Shown: piece by piece, positions 1 to 11,572 of the stretch
Layout of the letters: every line of letters starts with the position of its first letter
Position numbering within the stretch: the stretch's first letter is position 1
NCBI GenBank assembly: GCA_024138025.1
Contig: JAMXBD010004241.1
Location: forward strand, 1 to 64,000
Length of the DNA stretch: 64,000 bases
Direction of reading: 5' to 3'
Source of the DNA: Combretum micranthum
Taxonomy: Eukaryota; Streptophyta; Magnoliopsida; Myrtales; Combretaceae
Position numbers and translations under genes: made by a program
The notes under the pieces: generated by a model
Told to the model about the DNA's origin: nothing
What the model saw: only the letters and a program-made list of their open reading frames with translations
Database searches by the model: none

Positions 1-2999
1 TTTAAAATCATACCTTACACATTCTTTTATTACAAAAAACAAAAATAATATTTTTTCCCCCTATATGCTCAAAACCGGCGCCCCCCATGCCCCTCTTCCA
101 TCCAATTTATTTTCAATTTCAATTAAATTTAATCACACCAATTTCCACTCCAAAAATCTATAAATACCCCTTTCCTCTTCCATTCTTTCACACAACAAAA
201 ATTCATACTAAAACTCTCCCAAAATCACTCCACAAAATCTCTCTCCCAACATCTCTCTCAAGTCTCTTCTTTTCTTTAGAAAACCAAGTCCCACATAATA
301 CAACAACCCATTCCTTTCTTCTTCAACTAACACATAAACCTTAGGTAAAACTTCTCTTATGTACTCATCATGTTCATATAACTTAACATGAGTTTAGTGT
401 ATGTTTCTTAGGCTCATTGAGTTAAAGAAGCAACAATTTATTCATGTTTTGTTTTTGTTCATGTCCTTATTTTCTTTATGTACTATTATGTTGATATTGT
501 TATTTTGTATTATCTTTCTATATATATAGTATATATTTATTTAGAGCATATAAGCTCACTTGTTATTTATTTACTTTCAAGTATTGCAATTTATTTTAAT
601 TTCAAGTTGTTCTTAAGACTAGTCTTTCTAGTCTTAGACTTGTCCATATCAAGTCAAAACAATTTTATTTCCTTGCTTTTCTTTTTTTAAGGACTAGTCT
701 ATTCTTAGTCCCGGGATTCCTTGATGAAGCTAAGGTTCCCAATACTTGACTTTACCTTTATGCTTTTATTATTTTAATTATGTTGATTTTATATTTTTCA
801 TGGTTACATATTCTCATTCATGCATGAATATGTTGTTATTGTCTCAATCATAATAAAAATGAGCTTTCTTAAAATAAGAATGAGAACACTTTTTAAAAAT
901 AAATTTTGTCACATAAGAAGTTATTTTCCTTAAAGGTTGAAATTATTTTAAGCAAATGTTCTTCTAAAGTTAAATAAGCTAGCTCAAGTTTTAGTAATAA
1001 TATATGGTTTTCACCAAGCAATACATAGAGTAAAGTTATTATAAAAAACCTCTTTTCAAAGAAATAAGAAAGTTTCTTTAGACCTAAACAAAGGATTTCT
1101 TAAATTCAATTGTCAAAGTTTTCCAACACTAAAGTCTAAGATAAGTTTTTCCAAAATTTATTTATATGATGATTTCTTTCAAAAGTGGATATAACTATGA
1201 AATAGTTAGAAAAAACTATATGTTTCCAAACCACTAGAAATAAATTTATGAAAATCTTGAAAGATTAAAATTACTTTTGAAGATTAAAAACTAATAAATG
1301 GAGTTAAAAAGGAAGAAATAATCCTTTATGATAATTTAGGAAATTTTCAAAGTAAAACTAACTCCTTTTCAAGACTTAAGCTTATCTCACTTTCATGACA
1401 TGAGTCTTACAAAACCATTGTTGAGACAACACCAAATTCATGCATATAGTTTGAGTTTATACATATATATACATAAATTCAAGGGATTTTTCAACCATAC
1501 AATATATCTATATTTTTGTACAAAAGCCCTTGAGTGAAGTAATGTTTGAAAACTCTAGTTTTGAAGTTTAGAAAATTCGTATCAAATCTGTACGCTACTA
1601 TTCCGAGACCCAAATAACTTCTTTTGATGAATATAACCTTAGAAATAGATAGATCTTTTCGAGTAGGTAGAAATCGGTATATAATATGCGGAATTCCGAG
1701 TTAAAATGAGCAAGTTATGGCCATTTTAATTGGGATTTCCATTCCATACGATTTTTACAAATTCTTTAAGATAGAAGTATAGATCTTGAATAGATCTTGG
1801 ATGAAATACTCATGTTGGGTATTCTTTTGTTTAGGTGTCGAGGATCACGATCTTGTCTTCCCCGAGGATTACTTCGACTCCTAGAGCGCTATGGACGAGT
1901 GAGTTTCCTTTACGCTTACGTATTCGCGCATGTGCTTTAGAATAGAGCACTAGACGTTAGGAAAAAGATAAAAATTGATATGCATGCGGGATATTATGGG
2001 AATTGTGTATGTGATTCGTTGTGTGCGATCAATGAACGATAAGTATATCGAAACCCGATTTGTGATTGATATAAATGTTTCCATGTATGTATTATTATGT
2101 GTGCAAGTATTGTTTGATCGCTTTAAATGATTTAATGTCATATTGAAATCCTCATATAATAAATTACTCATGCATATCACTTAGTATATCATTTCGAAGT
2201 TTTGCTACTACTCCTCAGCGTGGGACTGGAATGGTAGCTACCTAGCTACATCTTGAGGGTTAGGACGTACGGGGAATACGGCCTCAAGGTGTAGCGAGCC
2301 GGATCGATCGCTTTGGGCATGGAAGGCCCGGGGACTAGTAGTACGGTTCGTTGGAACCCCAAGACGCGCGCAAATTTGAGGAGGTTGTTCGGGACCCAGT
2401 TCAAAGCATTCCCTAACCACCGATGGAGGGGTAAATCCATCAAACATACGAAACCGGATAGTCGTAATGTAATGTTTGATCATATGGTTGTTGCATTCAT
2501 ATGCTTGATTAATAAACTTGTTTGATTATTGTTATGAGTACATTGTGTAAGGAATATCTCACTAAGCTAGTCATGCTTATACTCCTATAGACTTTTGATA
2601 TTGCAGGATTATCTTTTGCACCGCGACCTCCTCGATTTCCCGGGTAGAATCCTTATTTTGAGAAGCTTTTGGAGGCAATCTATTTTGAAGTTATAGAGTA
2701 GATTTCTTCTAAAATCTTCTAGCTTAGTTATGATATATTTAGAACCATGTTATTATGAGTTATCGGGGGAATGCCCCTTAGAAGCTGTAAGACTTTTATT
2801 TCAATGAAATATATTGAGTGTTATTTTGCATGTTCCGCTGCCAATGTCTTAAAATGCATTACTCCACCGGTCTCCCTTTGTTGTGAATGTACGCCTTGTA
2901 CCGATATGGAAGCTTTCGAGTGACTGAGGTAGTCATTTTTAAGTTTTAATATTGCGTACGGCGGGCTGTCACGTTTAGGGTACCCGCTGGGGCGTGATA
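1..2999. mobile_element. Family A long LTR, subtype A1, left end outside window
   Basis: Non-coding long terminal repeat of an LTR retrotransposon. Read on the minus strand from 2999 it begins TGTCA-like (here tatcacgcccc) followed by gggtaccctaaacgtg, matching the heads of the copies at 20130 and 39017. The stretch around 140-700 is the reverse complement of about 41650-42300, so the 39017 copy is its closest relative here. About 1600-1740 carries the block conserved in all family A copies (gccataactt type), and 2210-2445 is an unusually GC-rich segment with counterparts at 20690-20890 and 39590-39790. The element interrupts gypsy gag coding sequence at 3000. The other end and the TSD lie beyond position 1. 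The terminal cgtgaca has mutated to cgtgata. Short open frames inside it are judged to be chance. Confidence 0.75.
159..166 (+). promoter_or_regulatory. TATA-like box in family A LTR
   Basis: TATAAATA followed by a cccc and a pyrimidine-rich stretch. The equivalent place in the opposite-orientation copy at 56807 has TATATAAA followed by actcc. If real, the family A LTR is transcribed in the direction that starts TGTAAACCCC and ends GGGGCGTGACA. This is inference from motif and context only. Confidence 0.3.
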
Positions 3000-4640
3000 G
3001 TAGATACCAACAACGATAGGCATATTGATGAGAGACAACCAAGGGCATGGAATGCTTACGGTGGCCCGATCAATAAACTTGTAGCTAATTATCAAAGGAC
3101 CCCAATTTCTGATGATGAATCCAATGACGAGGATGAGATCTTATACAAAGAGAGACAACTGCAAAGATGAGGTGGTAATGATGGGGGTAGATACTGGAGG
3201 AATTATTATGATTACAATCAAGGCGATGGTGGAGATTTCCGATTAAAGGTAAACATTCCTTTTTTTAATAACAATTTAAATATTGAAGAGTTCTTCAACT
3301 TGTTGGTGGAAGTCGATAGGTTTTTCGATTATATGGAAATATCATAAGAGCGCAGGGTGTGATTGGTCGCTTGCAGATTGAAAGGAGGAGCCTCTGCTTG
3401 GTGGGAGAGGTTGCATAACAGAAGATAAAGAGAAGGTAGACAGCTTGTGCGGACGTGGTTCTGTATGAAACAGTTGTTACAATGGGATTTTCTACCTCCT
3501 AATTATGAACAAATCCTCTTTCAATAATACCAACGATGTCACCTGGGTCAACATTTTATTCATGATTATATAGCCGAGTTTATGCGATTGGTTGAACGGA
3601 ATGACCTGAGCGAAAGTAAAAGTCAACACGTTGCCAAGTATGTGGATGGTTTGAAGTTATAAATTAGGGATAAAATTAGTGTGAATGTGATGAAAAGTTT
3701 AAATGAGGCAAAAAAATATGGCTCTTAAGGCCAAGGTGATGTTACAATAGAAGAGTAGCTATTTTGACGGTGGTAGTAAGAGATACAGATTTGAAGGCGA
3801 GTAGTAGGAGAAACACAACTGAGAAGAATAAGGGTATTAAGGATAAATAAAGAGGGGGGAAGTAAGAAGAGAGATGATAAAGCTGCTGGTAAGAAACCCA
3901 TTAAGGTTAGAGACACTTTAAAGTGAAATAATCCTTATGCATGACCAATTCTAAGCAGGTCCTATAGATGTAATAAGCAATGTTGTCAAAACCGGACCGG
4001 GGTTAGACCCGGACAGGCTAGGGGGTCAAGGGTCAAGGGTCAAGGGTCGAGGGGTCAGATCGGGTTCCACTGGGGTCACAAAAAATAAAAATATAAGGGA
4101 TAATTTAATTATAAAAGACCAATATATGTGTAATCACTCAATTAAATCTATATTTGGATCAAATTCATCAATTAATTATTAAATAAATATGATTTAATGA
4201 TTATATTTTATAAATTTATAATAAAGTATGAATAAATATTTAAATTTCTAGTTTTTTATTTTTTTTATTTTTATTTTTTTGGATCTGGGTCAGCCTGTCC
4301 GGGTCGATCGATTCAACCCTGTTCGACCGCCCGGGTCGACCAGGTCAATCTAGTTCTCGCCAAAAACGAGTTAACCGTCGAACCCAGCCCGCCTTCATTG
4401 CCGGTTCTGGTTCGAATCGGCCATTCTGGGCCAGTTCTAACAACCTTGGTAATAAGCTGGGTCACCAATCAAATGAATGTCCTAATAGGAGAGGAGTGAA
4501 CATTATTGAGAGGGATGAGGAGATTTGTGAGCCTGATGGGGAGGATGATCATTACGAAGTAGATAAGGAGGAGGTCAAGTAGACTCATGTTATTAGAAAG
4601 TTGATGTTGGCACCAAAACAGGAGGATAGTACTCAGCGAC
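3000..4640 (+). pseudogene. Ty3/gypsy gag remnant, split by a MITE
   Basis: Capsid/nucleocapsid gene of a Ty3/gypsy element, 5' part removed by the LTR insertion at 2999. Translation across frames gives recognisable gag text: ERQPRAWNAYGG near 3040, LKVNIPFFN..LNIEEF near 3245, LKGGASAWWERLHNRR near 3380, YNQGDGGD, and HDYIAEFMRLVERNDL near 3560. A zinc knuckle (C-x2-C-x4-H-x4-C type) is read as RCNK before the MITE and KLGHQSNECPNR after it, so the MITE at 3978 sits inside the knuckle codons. Stop codons and shifts are frequent (for example after LQR near 3168 and EIS near 3345), so no capsid protein can be made. The family is recognised from the AWWERL-type capsid core; the exact lineage is not assigned. 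Confidence 0.8.
3978..4448. mobile_element. hAT-like MITE (471 bp) with 8-bp TSD
   Basis: The left end CAATGTTGTCAAAACCGG pairs with the right end read in reverse, CAAGGTTGTTAGAACTGG, giving imperfect terminal inverted repeats of about 18 bp. Flanks are gtaataag at 3970-3977 and gtaataag at 4449-4456, an 8-bp duplication as expected of hAT transposons. No transposase frame is present, so it is non-autonomous. The inside is AT-rich, but both ends are GC-rich with short gggtcaa repeats at 4020-4055. Removing it together with one TSD copy restores the zinc-knuckle codons of gag. Confidence 0.85.
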
Positions 4641-5160
4641 ACTAATATGTTTTGTACCTAATATATGATTGGTGGGAAGGTATTTGATCTTATAGTAGAT
4701 AGTAGGAGTTGTGAAAACATCATTAGAAAGGAAGTGGTGGAACTATTGGTATTACCTGTGAAAAAACATCCTAATCCATACACCATTGGATGGATTAAGG
4801 CAGTTGAAAAGATTGAGGTGAAGGAGAGACGTAGAGTGCCTTTTTCTGTAAGCAAGTATCATAATGATGTCTACTGTGATATTGTAGACATGGATGCCTG
4901 TCACCTATTATTTAGGAGACCCTAGCAATTTGATGTCAATGCACAACATGTAGGAAAGGAAAATGTGTATAGGTTAGAGAAAGGGGGAGTGAAGTATATG
5001 TTGCTACCCTTAAAGATAACCAATCGTCCTTAGACCTCTAAGGTAGAGGGACACTCTTTTTTTATCATTACACACTTAGAAAAGGAAATAGAGGAGGTTA
5101 TAAGGAGTCCAAAGTGGTACATGATCTTATCATGAAAAATATTATGATTGTGATAGTTAT
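4641..5160 (+). pseudogene. Ty3/gypsy aspartic protease remnant
   Basis: Retroviral-type pepsin-like protease that would cut the Gag-Pol polyprotein. The best open stretch is 4665-4925 (86 residues). The catalytic D-S-G triad region reads [11 protein letters not shown] at residues 9-19: the aspartate and serine remain but glycine is replaced by arginine, which should inactivate the enzyme. [11 protein letters not shown] at the end matches the conserved distal motif in which LLGRPW is usual. A stop follows immediately. The text continues in-frame beyond it (QFDVNAQHVGKENVYRLEKGG) to about 5030, then the linker to the polymerase. Confidence is high for identity; the copy is dead. Confidence 0.8.
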
Positions 5161-6540
5161 GTGCCTAAGAGTGTGAAAGAAGTACTGGAGAAATTTTAGG
5201 ATGTGTTACTAGATGATCTACCTAAGGGTTTACTACCCTTGAGGGATATTCAGCACTATATTGATTTAATGCCTGGGGCGAGTTTGCCTAATTTACCTCA
5301 CTACAAGATGAGCCCTAAGGAGACAGAGATCTTGCATGAGAAAATCCTAGAGTTATTGTAGAAAGGGTTTATCAGAGATAGTATGACCCTTGTGTCATGC
5401 CTGGTTTATTGACTCCAAAGAAATATGGTAGCTGGAGGATGTGTGTTAACAGCAGATCCATCAACACGATTACCATTGGTTATAAATTTCCAATTCCTCA
5501 CCTAGAACATATGTTAGACAGGTTTAGTGGAGCTATGTTGTTTTCTAAGGTTGATATGAGAAATGGTTATAACCAGATTAGATTTAAACCTGGAGATGGT
5601 GGAGATGAGTGGAAGACAGTGTTCAAGAGAAAGGAGAGGCTTTATGCGTGGTTAGTGTTGCCTTTTGGACTAACCAATGCTCCTAGCACGTTTATGCATA
5701 TCATGAACCAAGTACTCAAACCCTTTATTGGTAGATTTGTAGTAGTCTACTCCAATGATATATTGATATATAGTAGATCTCAGGATGAGCATGTGAGTCC
5801 TTTGAGAAGTGTTTTTACCATACTAAAAGAGAATAAATTGTATGTTAATCTAAAGAAGTGCATATTTATGGCGAAGAGACTACTATTGTGGGGGTTAATG
5901 GTTAGTAGTGAAGGGATCACCTTGGATGATGAGAAGGTAAGGGCTATTACGAATGACCTATTCCAAAAACTGTGACTGAGTTGAGGAGTTTTCTAGGCTA
6001 GCTAGTTTCTATAGGCAATTCATCAAACACTTCAGTACTATTGCTGATCCATCAACTGAGTGTCTGAAGAAGGGAAAGTTTCAATAGGGAGATGAAGTAG
6101 AGACTAGCTTCGCTATATTGAAAGAGAAGCTATGTAGTGCTCCTATGTTAGCACTTCCTGATTTTGATAAGCTCTTTAAGGTTAACTGTGATGCTAGTGG
6201 AGGTGGGATTGGTGCTATCTTATCTCAAGAGAAGAGGCTAGTTGCTTATTATAGTGAGAAATTGTGTGAAGCTAGGAGGAGCTGGTCGACTTATGATAAG
6301 GAATTTTACTCTATAGTGAGAGCATTAAGAGAATGGGAACATTACTTAATAAGGAAGGAATTTATTCTGTATTCTAATTGTGAAGCTTTGAAACATCTAA
6401 GTAGTTAGACGAGGATCAATAAGAATATGCATGCTAAGTGGATACAATTTTTGCAGGGATTTCCATTTAAACTTATGCATAAATCGGGAGTACAGAAAAA
6501 GTAGCTGATGCCTTGAGAAAGAGAGCTGACTTGTTGTTCA
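5160..6540 (+). pseudogene. Ty3/gypsy reverse transcriptase and RNase H remnant
   Basis: The linker and first RT block ([20 protein letters not shown]) lie at about 5240-5300. The main RT frame is 5397-5975 (192 residues) with [16 protein letters not shown] (normally CVDSRAIN), the catalytic [14 protein letters not shown] (residues about 48-61), and [12 protein letters not shown] (residues 87-98). The YxDD box reads [12 protein letters not shown]: the first catalytic aspartate is asparagine. RNase H follows after a shift at 6118-6408 ([16 protein letters not shown], then [16 protein letters not shown]). Stops lie near 5357, 5973 and 6406. The order and spacing are normal for Ty3/gypsy pol. 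Substitution of a metal-binding aspartate plus stops means no polymerase activity is expected. Confidence 0.88.
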
Positions 6541-7900
6541 CCATAAGTATTGAGGTTGTAGGATTTGAATAGTTGAAGGAGCTATATGAAGGTGATGTTG
6601 ATTTTGGGAATATCAAGCAAAAGTGCATTACAAAAGAACCCAATGATGATTATCATATCTTTTATTGGCATTTGATGAAAGGAAATCAGTTATGTATCCT
6701 TGAGTCTTCTTTAAGGGAGAAGTTAGTTAGAGACCTACATGGAGGTGGATTGGCAAGACATTTGGGGAGGGACAAAACTATTACCATAGTAGCTGATAGA
6801 TATTATTGGCCTTGCTTGAGAAGGGATGTTAGTAAGATTGTGAAGAGATGTTATATCTATCAGACATCTAAAGGGTAGTCCAAAATACTAGGTTATATAT
6901 ACTATTGCCAGTACCTAAGAACATCTGGGAGGACTTGTCCATGGATTTTGTATTAGGTTGCCTCATACCCAATGTGGTATCGACTCTGTATTTGTTGTTG
7001 TTGACAAGTTTTCCAATATGGCTTACTTTATTCCTTATAGGAAAACTGTTGATGCTAGATCTATTGCCATACTATTTTTTGAAGAGGTAATATGACTACA
7101 CAAGGTTCCAAAGTCTATCACATCAAATAGGGACATCAAATTATTAAGTTACTTTTGGAAGACACTTTGGTACATGTTTGACTCATCGTTGAACTATAGT
7201 AGTACAGCTCACCCATAGACAGATAGACAGACTGAGGTGACAAATAGAACTTGGCATTTTGATAAGAAGCATATGTAGAGAGAAGCCAAGATAGTGGGAT
7301 GCAGCATTGGCTCAAGCTGAGTTTGCTTATAATAGTTCTACTCATAGGACTAAAGGAAAGTCTCCTTTTTTTGTGGTTTACACTAGCATGCCCAGACGTG
7401 CATCTTGATTAAATTACCCAAACGGGTTGACTTCAGTCAAGCTGCTAAGAATGTGGCTAAAAATTGTCAAGCTATCACAGCTGAAGTTAAGGACAAGATT
7501 GAGAAAGACAATACAAAGTATAAGAAAGCTACAAACAAACATAGAAGGAATAGTTGCTTGAAGTAGGGGATCAAGTGATGATTTTTTATTTTAGGAAGGA
7601 GCGGTTTCCTATGAGTAAATACAGCAAGTTCCAACCTAAGAAATATGGTCCATACCAAGTTATGCGAAAGATTAATTATAACACCTTTGTGATTGGACTT
7701 CCCAACAGCATGGGCATATCATAGACTTTTAATGTTGCTGATTTGTTTCCATTCCACCCAGATGACTCACTGTTGTATTCAAACGAGAACTCAGGGTTGA
7801 GTTCTTTGCAGGTGGGAGAGAATGATAAGGAGGACATAGCCAACACATTCTTGAGAAAGCTAGAGGCATCAAAGAAGCAAAGGAGGCAGAATTAAGGAAG
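6541..7900 (+). pseudogene. Ty3/gypsy integrase remnant with GPY/F-type tail
   Basis: The N-terminal zinc-binding part is in 6573-6878: DLHGGGLARHLGRDKT supplies the two histidines, while RCYIYQ retains only the first of the two cysteines. The catalytic core is broken over frames: LSMDFVLG near 6935, TSNRDIK near 7115 (normally SDRD, so the catalytic aspartate is lost), and QTEVTNRT near 7225, which keeps the glutamate. A GPY/F-like module, KKYGPYQVMRKINYNTFVI, lies at about 7638-7693, and FNVADLFPFHPDD at about 7730. The coding text ends about 7893 (KKQRRQN then stop). No chromodomain was seen after it. What follows to 8064 is the untranslated 3' part, continuing after Copia-2 at 11568. Confidence 0.8.
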
Positions 7901-8069
7901 ACTGTTAGCCTTAAAGATTGTTCGTACACCGACCTATACACTGCAAGCATTGGGATAAAGGGCACCGTCCTTGGACTGGCCTGCAGAGTCTCCAGAGAGC
8001 AAATTTGTAAAGCTAGCTTCAAAGCCATTGGTGTTTATTTTTAGGCTACCAACTTTAAGCCAGCCTATT

Positions 8070-8364
8070 TGTTGGAGTTTGTGACCTGTTTCCAGTAGCT
8101 ATTTTTCTTAGTCAAATGTATAATAAATGAATATTTGATTATATATTTATTATTCATTCATTATATATTTAAGAGTCATAATTTTGGTAAATGTATAATG
8201 AATGAATAATAAATGTATAGTCAAATATTCATTCATTATACATATACCAAAATTATGACTCTTAAATATATAATGAACGAATAATAAATGTATAATTAAA
8301 TATTCATTCATTATACATTTGATTATGAAAAATGATTACTGAAAACGGGTCACAAACTCTAACA
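8070..8364. repeat. Large inverted repeat (LTR heads face to face)
   Basis: The two halves of this 295-bp stretch are inverted copies of one LTR head, about 90% alike by eye, both starting TGTT(G/A)GAGTTTGTGACC. Inside are further short palindromic units built on aatgaatgaat and gtcataattttgg. The single strand would fold into a long hairpin. Confidence 0.85.
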
Positions 8365-8376
8365 ATCTCCACCTTG
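8365..8376 (-). other. Polypurine tract of Copia-2
   Basis: On the minus strand aaggtggagatt lies directly before the LTR head TGTTAGAG. This is the usual plus-strand priming site position of Copia elements. Confidence 0.65.
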
Positions 8377-8450
8377 ACATGGATTCAAAAGCTTCGACAT
8401 AAAAATATAACATTCTTCGCCTCTTCCATAAAACCCCTAAAGGGCATCAA

Positions 8451-9987
8451 TCAGCAACGAACATTAACCAAGTCCAAGCAATGATCAAACTTGGCTATAG
8501 GAAGGGCCTTTGTCAACATATCTACCAGATTATCTTCAGTACTGATTTTGCTCACAGTAATATCACCACGAGCTATAATATCACGAACAAAGTGATATCT
8601 AACATCAATGTGCTTTGTCCTCTCATGAAACATTTGATACTTGGTGAGGTAGATCGCACTTTGACTGTCATAATTGACTTTAATCATCTTTAGATCATCA
8701 CTAAGGTCTCTAAATAATCCCTGCAACCAAATAGCTTCCTTAAAAGCTTCTGTGACGGCCATGTATTCGACTTTAGTAGTGGATAGTGCTACTGTAGCTC
8801 GCAAAGTGGCTTTCGAACTGATAGCACAACCACCAAAGGTAAAAATATACCCAGTGAGAGATCTTCGCTTGTCTAAATCTTCAGCAAAATCAAAATCCAC
8901 AAAACCAACTAGTTCATTTCTAGCTCTATCAAAACTATAGACAAATGATAATAGTACCTCTCAAGTACCTGAAAATCCACTGAACTACTTTCCAGCAATC
9001 CTTACCAGGATTTGCCACATATCTGCTAACCACACTTACAGCATGAGATAAATCTGGGCCTGTATAGACCATAGCATACATGAGAGATCTCACAACACTA
9101 GAATACGAAACTTTTGACATATAATCAATTTCTTCATCTGACTTTGGAGATAAAGCAAAAGAAATTTTGAAATGAGCTGCTAAAGGTGTACTCATAGGCT
9201 TAGAATTCATCATATTAAATCTGGAAAGAATCTTCTCAAAATACCCCTTCTGACTTAGATGCAACGTACCTTTTGTTTTGTTTCTTATAATCTCCATACC
9301 GAGTATCTTCTTTGCTGCTCCTAAGTTATTCATTTCAAACTCCCTCCTCAACTGAAGTTTAAATTTCTCAATCTCTCCTCTATCCTTTGCTGCTATCAGC
9401 ATGTCATCAACATATAAGAGTAAATAAACAAAAGATCCATCTTCACATTTCTTGAAATATACACAATAGTCAAAATCACTTCTCCTAAAATCATGAGAAG
9501 TCATGAATGAATCAAACCTCATGTACCATTGCCTTGGCAATTGCTTCAAGCCATATAAGGATTTCTTCAACATGCATACATGGTTCTCCTTTCCTGAGAC
9601 CACAAAGCCTTCAGGCTATTGCATGTAAATTATTTTATCTAGCTCTCCATGTAGGAAAGTTGTCTTGGCATCTAACTGCTCTAACTCAGGATCTTGTAAA
9701 GATACAATACCCAATAATGCTCTGATTGAACTGTGTTTTACAACAGGAGAAAACACATATGTGAAATCAATACCCGGTATCTGACTGTAGCCTTTTACAA
9801 CAAGTTTTTCCTTGTGTGTGGGTTTTTTAATACTTGGTGTTCCTTCTTTCTTCTTATAAACCCATTTACAGCGAACAGTCTTCTTCCCTTTAGGAAGCTT
9901 CACTAAATCCCAAGTGCCATTTCTTTGAAGGGATTCCATTTCCTCCTGCATTGCATTCTTCCACTTACCAGAATCATCACAATTCAC
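8451..9987 (-). pseudogene. Copia-2 reverse transcriptase and RNase H, nearly intact
   Basis: Copia-type RT and RNase H reading toward lower coordinates. 9987-9616 holds the RT N-part (WKNAMQEEMESLQRNGTWDLV, then KWVYKKKEG, and LDAKTTFLHGELDKIIYM). An amber stop at 9613-9615 interrupts, then 9603-8935 continues with LKKSLYGLKQLPRQWY and the catalytic box LLLYVDDMLIA, which keeps both aspartates. A frameshift near 8935 leads to RNase H in 8900-8451 with [19 protein letters not shown] and [11 protein letters not shown]. It is the best-preserved polymerase in the window: one amber codon and about one shift across roughly 510 codons. Sequence resembles the TNT1/Tork branch. Confidence 0.88.
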
Positions 9988-10239
9988 AACTTATATATAA
10001 GTAGGTGGCTCAGAATTTGAATCAATATCTTCTATAACATTAAGAGCATAGGCAACAAGATCTACCTCTGCATATCTCTAAGGAGGCCTCACTTCTCTCA
10101 TAGGTCTATCTCTAGCAATGGAATATTGTTCCTGTGGTTGTGTAGAAACAGGATAACCCTATGTCTGAAGTCTAGTCTGAGAAGTAGTCTTTGAAGTAGT
10201 ACCTGAATCAATGTGAAACTCCACCTGTGTAGATGATTT

Positions 10240-11049
10240 CTACTGGACTTCGTCAGGTGATGAGTTAGAAGACAAGTAGTGTAGCATGGATACTTCATAA
10301 AAAATAACATCCCTACTCGAAATGACTTTCTTAAGTTCAGGACACCATAACTTATATCCCTTGACACCAGGTTTAAAACCAAGGAATATGCACTTCAGAG
10401 ACCTAGGCTCAAGCTTTTCATTATTAACATAAGCATATGTAAGACAACAAAAAATTCTCAACTCTGAATAGTTAGCAGGAGTACCTAACCATAACTCAAG
10501 TGGAGAATTCTTCTCAATGGCTGTTGATGGAGACCTATTAATCAAATAACATAGTGTTGAGGTAGCTTCTGCCCAAAATGACTTTGATAACTGCGTATTT
10601 GAAAGCATACACCTAACCTTCTCCATGATAGTTCTGTTCATCTATTCTGCTACCCCATTTTGTTGAGGTGTTCCAGGGACTATTAAATATCTCAAAATTC
10701 CCTCTGACTTACACAAAACATTAAAATCATTAGAACAAAACTCAAGACCATTATTAGTGTGAAGACACTTTACCTGTTTACTAGTTTGCTTTTCAATCAT
10801 TATCTTCGACTCCTTAAAAGTAGGTAATGCATCAGACTTTTGCTTCAAGAAAAATACCCAAACTTTTTTGGAGAAGTCATCTATAATAGTCTTCATATCC
10901 TGTAAAATTTGATTGGATAGATGCAAACGAATTTGTGAAAGGGCTTTATGATCCTCGTGTTCTTTTTCTTGTAGTGACCAAGACGCAAGCATTTTATCAA
11001 ACTCTAGCAAGGCATCATCCAGATCCATCTGTACGAGAACCGCTCGCAT
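10240..11049 (-). pseudogene. Copia-2 gag N-terminus fused to integrase by internal deletion
   Basis: The frame from 11049 starts with gag text (MDLDDALLEFDKMLASW, KALSQIRLHLSNQIL) and about residue 51 passes without a break into integrase core text (IDDFSKKVWVFFLKQKSDAL). The rest of gag, the zinc knuckle, the protease and the N-terminal integrase are missing. The second catalytic position reads LHTNNGLEF (normally TDNG, so the aspartate is lost) and PQQNGVAE keeps the glutamate. A stop at about 10642 separates it from 10641-10240 (NRTIMEKVRCML, YLINRSPSTAI, FLGFKPGVKGYKLW). The element could not have moved on its own since this deletion. Confidence 0.8.
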
Positions 11050-11146
11050 CTTAACCTGCTACAACGAAAATCTTGTGCTCCGATCCAATAAAGGAATATC
11101 ATACTTAATGGTTGCCATTGTAGAGAGAACAAAAAATCAAAACTTA

Positions 11147-11158
11147 GCTCTGATACCA
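11147..11158 (-). other. Primer-binding site of Copia-2
   Basis: Minus strand TGGTATCAGAGC, the complement of the initiator methionine tRNA 3' end, two bases after the LTR tail CTTATAACA. It confirms that this side is the 5' end of the internal region. Confidence 0.85.
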
Positions 11159-11160
11159 CT

Positions 11161-11567
11161 TGTTATAAGACGAACAATGATAAAAACGAAAAATGATAAA
11201 GCACACACAAGATTTACGTAGTTTATTTTACATTTAAGAGTCATAATTTTGGTATTTGTATAATGAATGAATATTTGACTATACATTTATTATTCATTCA
11301 TTATACATTTAAGAGACATAATTTTGGCTTTTATTGCGGCTAGCTATATATACATATAAATATATGTTTTGTTAGGGTTTGTATGAGTATGAGAAAATGA
11401 GAGAATTTTGATTTATATTTTGTTACTCTCTCTCTCTTTTGTACTCCATTATCGATATATAGTGAATTCTCTCTCCTCTGCTCGTGGTTTTTCCGATTTG
11501 GGTTTTCCACGTAAATCTTGTATGTGCTTTATCATTTTTCGTTTTTATCATTGTTCGTCTTATAACA
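11161..11567. repeat. LTR tails of Copia-2 in inverted arrangement
   Basis: 11161-11219 is the reverse complement of 11509-11567 with about one mismatch in 59. Between them 11231-11324 is another copy of the palindrome-rich gtcataattttgg / aatgaatgaat segment found at 8070-8364. The plus-oriented tail has about 180 extra bases (11325-11508) that the inverted tail lacks, so the inverted copy suffered a deletion. Confidence 0.75.
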
Positions 11568-11572
11568 CTATT

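Larger units (their letters stand above)
8070..11567. mobile_element. Copia-2: Ty1/copia element with inverted internal region, TSD ctatt
   Basis: The outer ends are TGTTGGAGTTTGTGACC at 8070 and CGTCTTATAACA at 11567, flanked by ctatt at 8065-8069 and 11568-11572, so one integration event made it. The outer termini are plus-oriented (LTR head left, LTR tail right). Yet PPT, pol, gag and PBS all read on the minus strand, and next to them are a minus-oriented LTR head (ending 8364) and LTR tail (starting 11161). The order is therefore head, inverted head, inverted interior, inverted tail, tail. The simplest reading is a full-length element inverted between palindromic segments of its two LTRs. 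The alternative, a minus-strand element nested in a plus solo LTR, would require two complete inner LTRs and an inner TSD, which are not seen. Confidence 0.75.

Noticed and set aside
87..344. 85-residue open frame near the window start
   Set aside because: C/T-rich leader-like zone of the family A LTR; composition explains the frame and no protein family is recognisable.
2238..2525. Three overlapping open frames on both strands
   Set aside because: They lie in the GC-rich LTR segment repeated in other family A copies where the frames are not kept.
1..8064. LTR 1-2999 and the gypsy coding region as one element
   Set aside because: No PBS or PPT at 2999/3000; the LTR end abuts gag codons and the same LTR family occurs alone elsewhere.
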